Assembly: GCA_025266875.1 (NCBI GenBank) | Contig: JALLLT010000007.1 | Span: 806,001-870,000, forward strand | Direction of reading: 5' to 3' | DNA: 64,000 nt | Source of the DNA: Fennellomyces sp. T-0311 | Taxonomy: Eukaryota; Mucoromycota; Mucoromycetes; Mucorales; Lichtheimiaceae | Part shown: piece after piece, positions 22,588 through 33,569 of the stretch | Layout of the letters: each line of letters opens with the position of its first letter | Numbering within the stretch: the first letter of the stretch is position 1 | Notes under the pieces: model-generated | What the model saw: the letters and a program-made list of their open reading frames with translations, nothing else | Told to the model about the DNA's origin: nothing | The model's database searches: none | Translations under genes and position numbers: made by a program

Positions 22588-23444
22588 GGGGGTTTCAGAG
22601 TTGAAAATGGGGTTGCATATGCAAAGCATAAAATTTTTGACATAAAATCTGATTGGCTGAAAGTTTATGCAAACTTTTTGCATATGCAAAATTTTTTATG
22701 TCGCCTGGAAAATGACATAAAAAATTTTTTGCATATGCAAAAGTTGACATAAAGTCAATGGTATCACAAGCGGACATTTCGTACTACCGAGTGGACAAAC
22801 TGAGAATGACTCATCCAATATAATACGAGCAGTAATGGGATATCACAGGTGGAAGTCAGAGGTGACTCAGGGTCAGTGTGGTCATCGAGCCAACAGGATC
22901 GTAGAGTGCAAAGTGGATCATGCTGATGGAAAAATCTGGCCCAATGAAGAAGGCATGACTCATGATATATTGAACTGACATTGCGTTGATGAGTCCTCAC
23001 ATAGAATAGAAGCGAGTGACTCAGGATTGTCATCGCGTTGCAGCCAACAGAATCTGTGAACAACTGAGAGTAACATAGGCTTTGAAAATAAGATGTGATA
23101 ACCTTTTACACAGCTATATAAATGACAAATAATTTGTGTGCTTGCTTCATACAGTTGTGACATATCCTTCTATCATTGCTTCACTTGAAACGCGAGTTAT
23201 TAAAAGAACGTGTAAATAAGCTGCCCATGCCTTCTACACAATAAACTGTTTCTGAAGAAGAAGAAAAAAGTTTGTGTAATCATTTTGTAAACAGCGCTTT
23301 TTTTTATGTCTAGTTTATGGCAAGTTTATGCATGGGGGTTTCAGAGTTGAAAAAATGACATAAAATCTTATTGGCCATCGGGAAATGAATAGTTTATGTA
23401 AAATTTTTTGCATATGCAACCAGATTTTCAACTCTGAAACCCCC
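22588..23444. mobile_element. TA-flanked TIR element, GGGGGTTTC family, copy A
   Basis: An 857-bp element begins GGGGGTTTCAGAGTTGAAAA and ends with the complement TTTTCAACTCTGAAACCCCC. TA lies on both sides (22586-22587 and 23445-23446). The subterminal parts hold repeated ATATGCAAA/TTTGCATAT words. A further left-type end lies inside at 23334-23350, so this is either a nested insertion or a rearranged copy. The interior (about 22760-23270) carries two imperfect copies of GTGACTCAGG...GCCAACAG(G/A)ATC but no open gene. TA duplication fits the Tc1/mariner group, but no transposase is present to confirm it. Confidence 0.75.
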
Positions 23445-23541
23445 TAGTATATATACGTGCAGTTTCTGGAAAGTTAGGTAGTAACCAAATCGTAATATTA
23501 ATAATCTGCGGCAATCGAAAGTCAAAGCATATATTGTACAG

Positions 23542-24054
23542 TGTTATGTCAGTTCTTGTACGGTTCAGACACAACTAAAAGCAGACAGTAACGAGGTGCC
23601 TTAAGGTATTTCTTATCAAGATTCTATACAAAAGTTAGTGTTAGTAAGCGAAGGAGTTCTTCAAGAATTGGTCTTATATTCGTGGCAAATCTGCGTTAAT
23701 AACCTAAAGGAAGTTATCAAATGGTCGATCCTCAAGGAGATAGGATAGAAAATTAAGATAAAAAGGATTTTATATTTCGTAAACTTTATGTAGGAAAGAA
23801 CTAAGCTTTACAGATAATTGACACACGCTATTTATACCTTTTCTCAGACACGTATCCGATCTATATATTTTCTTATATCTGGACTATATATAAAATATAC
23901 GTTTTGGATCAAATCTGGATATCGGACTGAACCTGGAACTTGGCAAGTGTTTGGATTTTGACGTATGTCTGACTTGACCTTGATGTGAACTTAATTAGGA
24001 AGTTAGTATCACAACGATTATCAGCCTTCCCTGAGAACCAGAAATTTCGTAACA
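23542..24054. mobile_element. Solo LTR related to the 35-45 kb gypsy element
   Basis: A 513-bp segment starts TGTTATGTCAG and ends TTTCGTAACA, flanked by the 4-bp repeat ACAG (23538-23541 and 24055-24058). It shares ordered blocks with the 525-bp LTRs at 35399 and 44285: CAGACACAACT near the start, GGAGTTCTT, CTATTTATACCTT in the middle, and TTTCGTAACA versus TAGCGTAACA at the end. It is diverged, so it is an older member of the family, reduced to one LTR by recombination. Confidence 0.78.
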
Positions 24055-24255
24055 ACAGTCAAGCGCACGATAGCGAAGAAAAGGAAGGATTGACAAATCT
24101 TTTCTTCATGCTGGTATGAAAAAAACCTGCTATGTATGTAGAATACCACAAGGATCTAAAAATCTGTTGCATATGTTGCGGAAGTTTCAAAAGTAAGAGT
24201 TCTATAAGAATGGGGTTATTGCTAAAAGTACAAATATTTATTACGTCAAACAAAT

Positions 24256-25730
24256 TTATAAAGTAGCAGTAGAACGGTAGTTGGTAAGGGATAGCAAATA
24301 CTGATATGCAGAGGTAAATACGTATGGGCGAGAAGTGTAAACATAATAGACTCCAATAGCTGCGATACCCAAAGTAAGTGGAGTTATCAAAGATGAGCCT
24401 TCGGATTCTTGATTGTTGGGACTATTCATGCCCTAAGCGGTTAATGAGATTGGATTTTTTTTTCTTGAGAGAAAGTGAATATAATTACTTACTTTGCAGG
24501 TTCAGTCAAGCCCAGCTCTTTCCAGAAACGTGCAGTCATCATATCCTTGCTCTTCAATTTGGTGGCTAACCAATCTCCCAAGTTGCCCATGGGTGTGAAC
24601 AAAAATCCTTGTTTCTATCGAACAGAGGTGTTAAAAGAAGTCATATGCCTTTCAATAATCACTTTTTTTTTTACCTTTCCGAATGTAAGAGCCATGATAA
24701 ACTTGGTTGAAGGCTTATATTCTTGAGTAAGCGGTTTGCTCTTGGAAGCATTCTCAATATTGGCAGCAACCACAGCAGCATGTTCTTTGGTTTTCGCCGC
24801 GACCTTGAGTTCCTTGATATCCGCTGCATCACCAGCAGCATAAACGTGTTCGAATCCAGGAGCATCGACTTGGAGTGTAGGCTTGATCTTGATAAAGCCC
24901 TTTTCCAACGGCACAGAATCCTTCAACCAATCTGTTTCAGGTCGTGTACCAAACATGAGCATGACCAAATCAGCGGAAAGAGAAACATTTTTGCGCGTGG
25001 TAAGCGGAGCTTCAGGCTTGAACACGGTCTTTTCAAGCGAAGGCAATTGCACCAAATCATCCAAAATAACTTTGATATTGTTCTTTTCCATCTTACGCAA
25101 GATTTGAGCACGGAACTTGTCGGGAACAACATCATACATGAGTTGCTTTTGATCGTGAACCAAAGTCACTTTCTTGTCCTTGTACTTTTCGCGAATTTCG
25201 CCAGCCAATTCAATGCCCGTCGGTCCACCACCAACAATCAAAATCGAGTTTGCTTCCTTGACTTGCTTTTGGATCACTTGCTGTTCGAGTTTGGCATCCT
25301 CAGGTTCGAGTGCAGCGACCTTGCAGGGTGTAGGGAAGTGAATGCCAGTTGCAAGGACAGCATAGGCGAATGGAAGTTCTGTGGAACCTTCGAATGGCTT
25401 TTCAAGATAGATCTTGTTTTTCTCGAAACGCACGACCGTTGCTTGCGCGACAATGTTCTTTTTTTCAGAAAACACCTTGGTGTATGGAACAATGTTGTTG
25501 ATATGTTCAACCGCAGCACGAGGACCACCGACGATATGGTAAAAGAAGGATTTCTATTTCAATAATGATAAGTTTCTTTTTGATTCCTTAACTTTTTTTC
25601 TTTTGCTTTTTACCTTGTCAATCATAATAATTCTATACTTGCTGTTACCAGAAAAGCGTTTTTCAAGTTCGCGAGCGGTACCAAGGCCAGCATAACCGCC
25701 ACCAATGATTACGATATTTTCAGTTGTCAT
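24256..25730 (-). CDS. FSP1/AIF-type FAD-dependent NAD(P)H oxidoreductase
   Basis: Four exons (25730-25614, 25553-24675, 24614-24493, 24421-24256) encode 427 aa. The N-terminal FAD Rossmann motif is IGGGYAGLG (residues 9-17), the NAD(P)H motif VGGGPTGIELAGEI (mid-protein), and the second FAD motif VYAAGDAADI; the substrate-side ATG signature is AVLATG. This is the AIFM2/FSP1 group of quinone oxidoreductases, also close to yeast Ndi1-like and AMID proteins. FSP1 reduces membrane quinones at the expense of NAD(P)H. Unlike human FSP1 it has no N-myristoylation glycine, but a C-terminal hydrophobic helix (SLITPLTLGIAAIGVYYVYT) probably anchors it. The last exon uses the acceptor AATAG; the AG 11 bases upstream (CTTAG) would give an early stop, so a shorter, unanchored isoform is conceivable. 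Confidence 0.85.
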
Positions 25731-28517
25731 AGTTATAAAAGTGAAAGAAAAAGAAACTTATTTAATCAGCACAGAAAATTGGATCTGATTTTGACGTAGT
25801 GCCTTTTATATTTTCAGGTCACGAATCAAATTTTGTGGAGAAATTTCCTACCGCAGGTTCCTATTGGCTCTTAGGAGATGAGCTCCTTTTCAACAGCTCG
25901 GACCCTCAACAGGAAAAATGTGCCTAAAAAAAGAAGGCTTCGTCAGCTCAAAAGAGGAGAAGCCAAACTGCCAGGTTTCGGGCAAGTTAGTTTACTAAGC
26001 GATTACTCATCAGACAAGTCGAACAAAAAAATGTAATGGACATTCTTGCTTTTGCTTGTGAATATTCAAGGGACATACTTGAAGTTAAAGATATAGTACA
26101 TAAACACTTCGTTTCGCAAGATTACAAGGAGGTGCTTATAAGGTTTAGAACATTAGGACCACTATTAAATACTGATCGCTCGGATTCTTACTTTTTTTTT
26201 GCATTGATGAACCATGTGTGATACAAATGGTGTTATTTCGATTTGATAATTCGGTATTGTCCAAATATAGAAGCGTGTCCACCATGGTTGCCTTGATACG
26301 AGATTCTTCTGCTATTTTTTTTTATTAACACAACTATGTATGCGAAGATTTGTAACTTTTGCAATTACTAATGTAGTCTGAGCTGAGATATTAATAAGCA
26401 CTTTGTATAACCTTTTGAAAAAAAAAATGTTTCGGCGCCGATCCTGATTTACGTGTTGCACATCTACTTAAAGCAAGAAGAATTCAAATGAGCCACTCGA
26501 TGATGGACATATTTAGAGCCATAAAGTAATTAATCAGGTTCAGAAACAGGATACTGCCTGGATTGCTCAATGAGTACAGTAGGAATAACAAACAGATCAA
26601 TTTTGAGAGAGCACTTTGATTTGACACTTCCTTGCTTCCGGAATGGGAGCCGAAAAAAGTTTCAGTAAAGGATCGGACCTGCAATTTCATTGGCACAGAT
26701 ATATGGTGCAACTGATAGTTTTTAAGAGTTGATATGCATCGAAAGATTAGCCCATTCGGAGGGTAGCTGTTCGATGTTTTCTACAGTGAAATGTTTTTAG
26801 TTGGTTCCAATTGATGTATTTGGGAGAGAGGAGGATAGTGTAAGTGCTTTATTGGGTGCAAAGGTCAATCCTTCGATTATAAATCGTTACACCATCACCC
26901 TATATGTATGCTCCATAGTTGAAACTCGTTTTTAGTAATTTTTTACGGTCCCCCGTTGATGTGTAAGGAGAGCTTTTCTGCAAACATAGATGACATCAAT
27001 GTGACGTTAGTAGTCCGCATTTCTTAGGTGAACAGTAGTAATAGCTGCCGAAATATTCAGCTATATGTAGCAAAAAAGGCCGCCGTTGTAGCATCTGTTA
27101 GTATAGGTTTGGGAATGTAAAGTCAATATCAATGTTGATTTTTGAGCATACGCATTGTTTAACCCATCTGATCGCGCTTGTAGTCATACGTACATATATG
27201 GCTGGATAACCAGCTTATGTGCAATGACTAAAAATCGGTCGAATTAGAAACATTTGCGACTCACCTTTGTACTTCCACCACTCTCTTCTTACGCTCGAGT
27301 GGTAAACTTGCTGCTCCCATCCCATCGATTTCATTTTTGTACAGTGCCACTTTGTCTATGTTTCATCTTTAACGTAAAGTTGTTACCGTTTTCGGGAGCT
27401 CACATTCTCGCTTGAAAGTTGTTTGGGCTAGACTATGTAGATTGCTATGTAGGATAGATAATCACTCAAGGGCTGGAAAATAGTAGCAAGCTGTTCGGAA
27501 GCTACAGAATAATGCTTTGGATGCTGCAGTCTTTCAAGGTACTGTATTTTAGAGTTTAAATGGTAGGCTCTGTACGTATGAACTTATGGCCTATGGACAC
27601 AATATGCTGTTACTGTACAGATAATATTAAAGTATCAGCCTTCGAGTAAAAGCGTGACACACTACAAACGTATACGTTAGAAATGATAATTGATATCAAA
27701 CAAGACTGATGGTAACTGCGATCACGTTTCACGCTTGATCAAGTTATTTATCCCTCAAGAACAGGTATATAATGTGATCGTAGTAAGGACTGCAGTTGGT
27801 TTACTGGAGATACCATTGTCTCAATATGATACGAGTTTCATTAGGCTGAGAATTCGAAGTATAGGACAAATGATTATGTAAGAATAATCTAGCTGGTAAG
27901 CTTTGGTACAGCGGGCGAAAAATAATAGTACAGGATGTAAGATTGGCGATCGAAAAACAATAGCTCGATCTTACTCGTAAATATAATAGTGCCGACTTCT
28001 TTAGAAAATGCTGCTTCATATGAGGCAGCTATTTATTAAGGGATCGCCGTATCAGATTACCACCAGAACAATTTATTCCTTAATACCATAATCCAATAAC
28101 ATCAGCGAGTGCTGTTTACATATTTAAACTATCTTTGTACTGTGCTCACATGAGCGCTATTCGATCTAGAGGGAGGCAAAGCTATATCCAAGCACTGTAC
28201 TGGCGTTAAACATAAAAGAACTGGAAGTTGAAGCACGCGATTAAAAGTGGATACAATAAGAAAAAAAGATTGCACTACATAGCAATACGAAATATAAAAA
28301 AAAGTTGCAAAGATGTCATAAGGATTAGTCTATGACATAGCGTGGCTGATTGGAATCTCGGAGTTGACCAGCTTCTGGTCTAGCGTAGAAAGTGTATCCT
28401 ATTAGCCACAGGCAAGTATTTGATCGGTATTGAAGATATTGGGATAATGCAATAACAATTTTAACACACAATTTATATTTATTAATCTGTGAGCTTTCAG
28501 AGATAACAATATCTTGT
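25731..28517. other. Gene-poor spacer
   Basis: The first 150 bp are the likely promoter of the oxidoreductase. The rest is AT-rich with scattered short frames (26036-26221 plus, 26484-26711 minus, 27690-27881 plus) that lack motifs and neighbours. I found no repeat or RNA gene. Confidence 0.45.
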
Positions 28518-30113
28518 TTACTTAATACAAAAGTCATGGGTAATCTCGCCGCCAAGGTTGTTAAACATCTTGTCCAAAGCCTCTTGTGGACTGATGCGCG
28601 GCTCATTATGTTGGAAATGTTTCAGAAGTATTGTACCAATTATTCTGTAAGAGCCATCAATTGACATCCGAGCTATTGGTGAGAGATAGGTGTAGCTATA
28701 TGCAACAAAGACATTGTTGGTCGTTACTTTTATCGCACTATTAAACACGATATCCAGTACAACACACTGGTCGCATTCTTCAGTGAGGGAGAGCGGCAAA
28801 ACCGGCGAGAGGAATCGGTCCTGGTTGTCTGGTTTATGATAGTGAGTAGCAAAAGAGCCTGCTGTTCTGTTCATGGCCCATTGACTCCAGTCCAACGCTT
28901 CGCTTTCGTTGCCAAAATCATCCTTGGAGCTTATCACGTTGATATAGTTTTCATCTGCTTTCCTCTTCCGTTTGTCGTCTTTGAAGACATCAAAGTTGCC
29001 GTATTTACTAGGGTATATGGTGAGATATCGGCATCGCATATGTAACACCATATTATCGTCTATCGTAAAACCACGATTTTGGTTTAATGTAATATCAGCA
29101 ACGGGTAGGAGTGAATGTAATCCAGTAACGCCTGTCCAAGAAGGAAGCCCATAGGATCCCATGGTCGTCCTAAACATAGGTTTTCTGTTCGGGAATAGGT
29201 TCGATCCAAAGCACATGAGCGATAAATCCTTTTGAGCCAAGCGTCGATAAAATGCATTCATTGCAGCGGACACGTCGCTGTCGTAATCAACGTCAATGGA
29301 AATAAAGTCCGCAAAGATGTTGGCCAGCGCAAATATCTTGTCGTGTTCTTTTGTACTTGTACGCTTATGCGCGTAGTTAAGGACTTGGTTTGCACTTTTC
29401 ATTTCACATTCCTTGAATCCTAGCATGGTTCCCGCCAGAATATCCTTTTCCTTAATTGTGTCGCCCTGTTTGATAATGGCAAGAGACCAAAAATGGGTAT
29501 TTCGGCCGACGACCAAAATCTGCGTTGACATCATGACTTCCTCCAGTGTCCAGCTCCGTTGGAACCAAAGTGATTTTAGCATTTGATCAATTGCTTTGTA
29601 TTTAGCTTCAGTAGTTTCGAGCAACCAGCTCTTACGGTCAAAGTCTTCGGGATCCTCTATGTAGATTTCCGGGACCAAGGCGACTGTGTAACGCGCATTA
29701 CTGTAAATGAGATGCATTTGCTTGATTTCGCGACGCTTTTCTGCCTTGTTCATCTGGTTGATGCAGATCTTATCATACCACAAGTACTCGATTTCGAAGT
29801 CCTTGCATATCTGTTGGAGGAGATCGTTATATATCGCACAATAGTTGTTCACCACTCCATCTTTTTCTCTGGTAATTTTGTGGAATCCATTGTCGATGCA
29901 AACATGTTCCCCGTTTTCAAGTTTCTTGATATCGCCTGATTGCTCCCAGCAATACGATAGGGCGTGATAGCCGTCAACAGCAACGATGCCAGGAACCTTT
30001 TCCCAGTCCGAAGTGCGGATGAGCCATGTGGGTCTGTATGCGCCTCCCTTCGAATCGTACTTGGTATAGTTTGGATCGGCTACTCGTTGCGGTGTGACGT
30101 ACTCGATATACAT
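28518..30113 (-). CDS. HET-domain protein, paralog 1
   Basis: A single intronless frame of 531 aa. The HET domain occupies about residues 45-200, with the three hallmark blocks: YHALSYCWEQ (49-58), YLWYDKICINQMNKAEKR (110-127) and LWFQRSWTLEEVMMS (182-196). HET (PF06985) proteins control heterokaryon/allorecognition incompatibility in Dikarya, often by triggering cell death; whether they do so in early-diverging fungi is not established. The other 330 residues are shared with paralog 2 but show no domain I know. The upstream 90 bp are nearly the same as those of paralog 2, so the promoter was duplicated with the gene. Confidence 0.85.
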   Translation of the reverse strand: MYIEYVTPQRVADPNYTKYDSKGGAYRPTWLIRTSDWEKVPGIVAVDGYHALSYCWEQSGDIKKLENGEHVCIDNGFHKITREKDGVVNNYCAIYNDLLQQICKDFEIEYLWYDKICINQMNKAEKRREIKQMHLIYSNARYTVALVPEIYIEDPEDFDRKSWLLETTEAKYKAIDQMLKSLWFQRSWTLEEVMMSTQILVVGRNTHFWSLAIIKQGDTIKEKDILAGTMLGFKECEMKSANQVLNYAHKRTSTKEHDKIFALANIFADFISIDVDYDSDVSAAMNAFYRRLAQKDLSLMCFGSNLFPNRKPMFRTTMGSYGLPSWTGVTGLHSLLPVADITLNQNRGFTIDDNMVLHMRCRYLTIYPSKYGNFDVFKDDKRKRKADENYINVISSKDDFGNESEALDWSQWAMNRTAGSFATHYHKPDNQDRFLSPVLPLSLTEECDQCVVLDIVFNSAIKVTTNNVFVAYSYTYLSPIARMSIDGSYRIIGTILLKHFQHNEPRISPQEALDKMFNNLGGEITHDFCIK

Positions 30114-30917
30114 GCTTGCATCAGACTATTATGTGATTCAAGGGGATAAAACACAAAGCTTTACGGGACAACGTACGGTTGACTCTTGTAAGCGCCGGTT
30201 TAAAGGACGAAAGAGAAAGGAAAAAGGAAAAAATGGGCTTGGTTCTTTTGTACTGCGTCACAGTGTAACATTTGCAGCTTAGCCCATATTTTATCAGGGT
30301 TACAGTACTGATGAAGCCATATGTCACCCAGTGTATTTTGTGATGGAATAGGACCAGGGAAGTGAGATCAGCAGGTAGTTTGTTCGAAGCCTACGTACGA
30401 AACAAGCTTGGCTTCTGTGATCGAACGCTAATCGCGAGGCGTGCTGAGATTGCGACGTCTTAACAGTGAGTGGATATCACGATGAAACGCGGTTGTTTTG
30501 ACTGGTGAAGTTGTCCGTATCAGGCTGAGATTAATTGCCCATTGCAATGGCTTTTCACACCCTCCGTTGCTAATACTGAGGGATAATACACCTTTTAAGC
30601 TGCTCTGCTCCTCAAGCTTTCTTTGGACAAGTGCAAAAGTAGTCTTACTTCCAATGTGATAGGCGCAACAGCATGATTTGGAAAGGGATGTTTCATGTGG
30701 GCCACCTATTTGAACGGTCACTTTATTAACGCTAGAATGCTCTAGCTCCTAATCTCGTAATGGGGATATGGAGCACTGTTTACTTAATGGCGTTTAGATA
30801 CGCGCAAGCCAAAGCCAACACAGTTGATCAAATGTTGGTGTCCCTGTAGTTTAAACGTTCGTGAACACGCGAGGAGACCAAGAAATATAAAACCAGGAGG
30901 AATTAACCAAGGAAACG
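30114..30917. other. Upstream region of HET paralog 1
   Basis: The first 90 bp match the upstream of HET paralog 2 (35157-35250), including AACACAAAGCTTTACGGGAC and a purine-rich tract. Further out, about 30333-30510 matches 44846-44985 beyond the retrotransposon (for example GAGATTGCGAC.TCTTAA and GTTTTGA.TGG). No gene seen. Confidence 0.65.
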
Positions 30918-31836
30918 GGCATGTTGCTTGGATTCAAGGAAGAGGAACAGGAAGTCCAGGCTGAGCCATGCCACTTGGATAATCACGAAAGAGAGTAATA
31001 AATATGTTTTACCGACAATTATTCAAGAAGGATTTGTCCATTATGCATGTTGGGCAGATTTAAATCCTTAGAAGAGCCTAGAAAGATTACAACCTTTGGA
31101 TCCGATAACCTTCTTGGAAGGAAGTTTATGGGAAGCATTTAGCTGCTTCAGTCAGCGATATTACCTTGTACCAGCCTGGCTATACGATTAACGGCACCAT
31201 GCGATTACATCTAAAGTGCAGATGCTACAGCATTCAGGCCAGCGAATACAATGACGTTCAATACGAGGATGGGAAGCGGATTAAAATTCCTATAAGTTGC
31301 AGCTTCGTAAATGACTTTGATGGGGTTGTGTGTTGTGGGGTTGATAAATAGTAAGGTGAGGCAATAAAGACGAATCCTTTGAGACACAGATTTATTTCTG
31401 AAAATCAGAACAACTTGCTTTCTATTATTACGATGGTTCTTTTATACTCGATCGCTTCCTTCGATTCATATGACAGATTTGCATCATAAATTCTCTTAGT
31501 CTTTCTCTTAGTGTCTTTTAGTACGATCGAAGTAACGGAGTATTGACAGATCGACGCTAACAAATTTGGTAACACGTAGGTGACGTATTCTCGATTTGGA
31601 CTTCTTTATCGGACTTAGTCCTTGGACACCACAGGTTGGAAAGAGTGATGTTTGATTGGAGCCACTGGTACATGTTTCAAGCAATACGTAGGATATCCCA
31701 TTCATTATGTATTGCAAGCCGAAACAGCACACGATTTCTCCCACCTGCTCTATCACTACGTACCAGCAAGGAGTGTTTCCCGTTATGCTTGTTGTACATT
31801 TATGAAGTAGTGTCCAAAAGTGGACATTTCATCTGA
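30918..31836 (+). pseudogene. Inverted, broken third HET-domain copy
   Basis: Plus-strand pieces align in order with the C-terminal half of the two intact HET proteins, in the opposite orientation. TGMLLGFKEEEQEVQ matches AGTMLGFKECEMK (about 30916-31000). FYRQLFKKDLSIM matches FYRRLAQKDLSLM (about 31003). SDITLYQPGYTINGTMRLHL matches ADITLNQNRGFTIDDNMVLH (31155-31220). FDWSHWYMF and RFLPPALSLRTSKEC (31648-31780) match LDWSQWAMN and RFLSPVLPLSLTEEC. Stops and frameshifts are frequent and the HET domain itself is gone. A solo LTR at 31329-31633 splits the last two blocks. Confidence 0.72.
31329..31633. mobile_element. Solo LTR inside the HET pseudogene
   Basis: A 305-bp segment starts TGTGTTGTGGGG and ends TTGGACACCACA (TG...CA), flanked by the perfect 5-bp duplication GGTTG (31324-31328 and 31634-31638). 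It separates two parts of the inverted HET copy that are contiguous in the intact paralogs, which confirms an insertion. It is unlike the gypsy LTRs at 35 and 44 kb, so it is another family. Confidence 0.8.
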
Positions 31837-32128
31837 GCGATTAAGTATAGGTTAATTGTAACATAAAGATGACAGCGGAACTGCTCTAATACATAATTGT
31901 GCCGACCTAAGCCATATATTCTAATAATACTAGCAACACGTTATAAATAATAACACCAAGTATAAGGTAGATTCAATTCGAGTACCTTATGTATAAGCAA
32001 TTCCAACGCTTTACGGTGGACAAGCCGCGCCATCTGCCAGAACTTCAGCATAGAACTAGTGTCGTCAAAATAGCAGTGATTTTCTCTTCTGCCGTCCAGC
32101 AAGAAATCAAAGAGCCTCCGTATATATA

Positions 32129-32300
32129 CAGTGGCCGCTTTATATAATGATATTTTATATAACAATAATTCGATATAACGATACAATTCTCGACGCACCA
32201 AAAGGGTAATCACTTCCAAATCCCATTTTGTATAACGATATTTTGATATAACGATCAAGTTTGGGCTGCACCATCGTATCGTTATATAAAGCGGCCACTG
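32129..32300. mobile_element. pogo/Tc1-like MITE, copy 1
   Basis: A 172-bp element begins CAGTGGCCGCTTTATATAA and ends with its complement TTATATAAAGCGGCCACTG, with TA on both sides. The interior is AT-rich with repeated ATATAACGAT words. CAGTG ends with a TA target suggest the pogo/Fot1 branch of IS630-Tc1-mariner. Non-coding. A second copy runs off the right end of the window from 63849. Confidence 0.85.
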
Positions 32301-33569
32301 TATATATATATGTTATGTAAGCTTTATCCAAAAACCAAGCATTAAACATATACCACTGTTAGGAGCTATTCAGACATCAGAACGATGGGTACATTTCCAC
32401 CTCCTTTGAAGCCAGCAATGTCGTTTTGGTTGGATAGACGTTACATTTTCCTGGATGACAATTCTTTCAGTCAAGCATCAATCTCGTAAAGGTATCAGAA
32501 ATGTGAACAACAAAGTATATTCATGTAATTAATTCATCTTCACCGGAATGTTCCGCTTATGTACAATTCGCAAATAGATGTTATTATTCAGATATAACTA
32601 AAGGTTACAGATAACCATTATCCTGCCATTGCATACTGATCCATATCGTTGTCATTCGTTGGAAACTTATGCTAATTCATCCTGATATTGTGCTTGTATA
32701 CGTGTGTGTATGCACTGCATCTGCTGGTCAGTAAAAGTTGTCTTGAAGCCGCCGCATGGTAGCAGCAGTGCGTTGTCTCCCGATCCTCGCCAGTCAGAAC
32801 TTAGCTGACATGGTCATCGGACTGTCCAAGGGAGATAAAATAGAATGCGCCTTTTCCCAAGGTCGCCCGCAGGGCCGACTGTTTCTACTTACAGTACGAG
32901 CGATCTATCCCTGTACTTCATCACAAAGTGGACCATATGAACCCTAAGGAGATATGAACCAATGAAGAGCTCAGCTATATCTCTCCGAACGTGCAAACCC
33001 TTCCGAGTTGGTACGCTTCTCCAGTCTTTGGTCTCACAGGCGGACAGTTGCGATAAAGCCAAGACGTTTGGAAATCCTGACCAAAATGCATACCCAGGAC
33101 AAAGATTGCAGAGGTGAATTTCGATTCATCCAAGCCTCCACGTGTGCATCAACATGAGATGGAAGTCACCCTCCACTCGCACCGTTGCATTGCCATGAGC
33201 TGTGCTATCGTTCGTTTGATTACCTGAAAGATCGCATCAAAAGATCCGAATTTCCCCAAGCTATGAATAAATTCAGGCACAAAGCTATTCCAATTCCAAG
33301 GAGCGTTTGAACACAATGTACGGATCTTTATATTTCTCTGCTTGTCACGCAAACATATCGTATTAAATCTCGCATTGCTTAAAGTGACGCTGGCTTTACG
33401 TACTGAACAAGCATGGGAAGCGTGTTGCGCTTCTATTGCATATCTATGGCTCCTGCAGATAGTTTACATTTATTCGCCGGTGCCACATCCAGAAATCAAA
33501 CTCGATGGCCATCACTTGGGGGTTCGTTATGAGAATATTTACCGAGGGATATTACAAGAACACATTGCT
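32301..33569. other. Spacer downstream of HET paralog 2
   Basis: No gene supported. Short frames at 32756-32947 (+) and 33149-33352 (-) have no motif. The last 100 bp are the 3' flank of the HET gene. Confidence 0.45.

Noticed and set aside
29583..29939. Plus-strand frames inside the HET genes (also 34602-34982)
   Set aside because: Antisense shadows of the intact HET frames; they occur at equivalent places in both paralogs because the coding DNA is similar.
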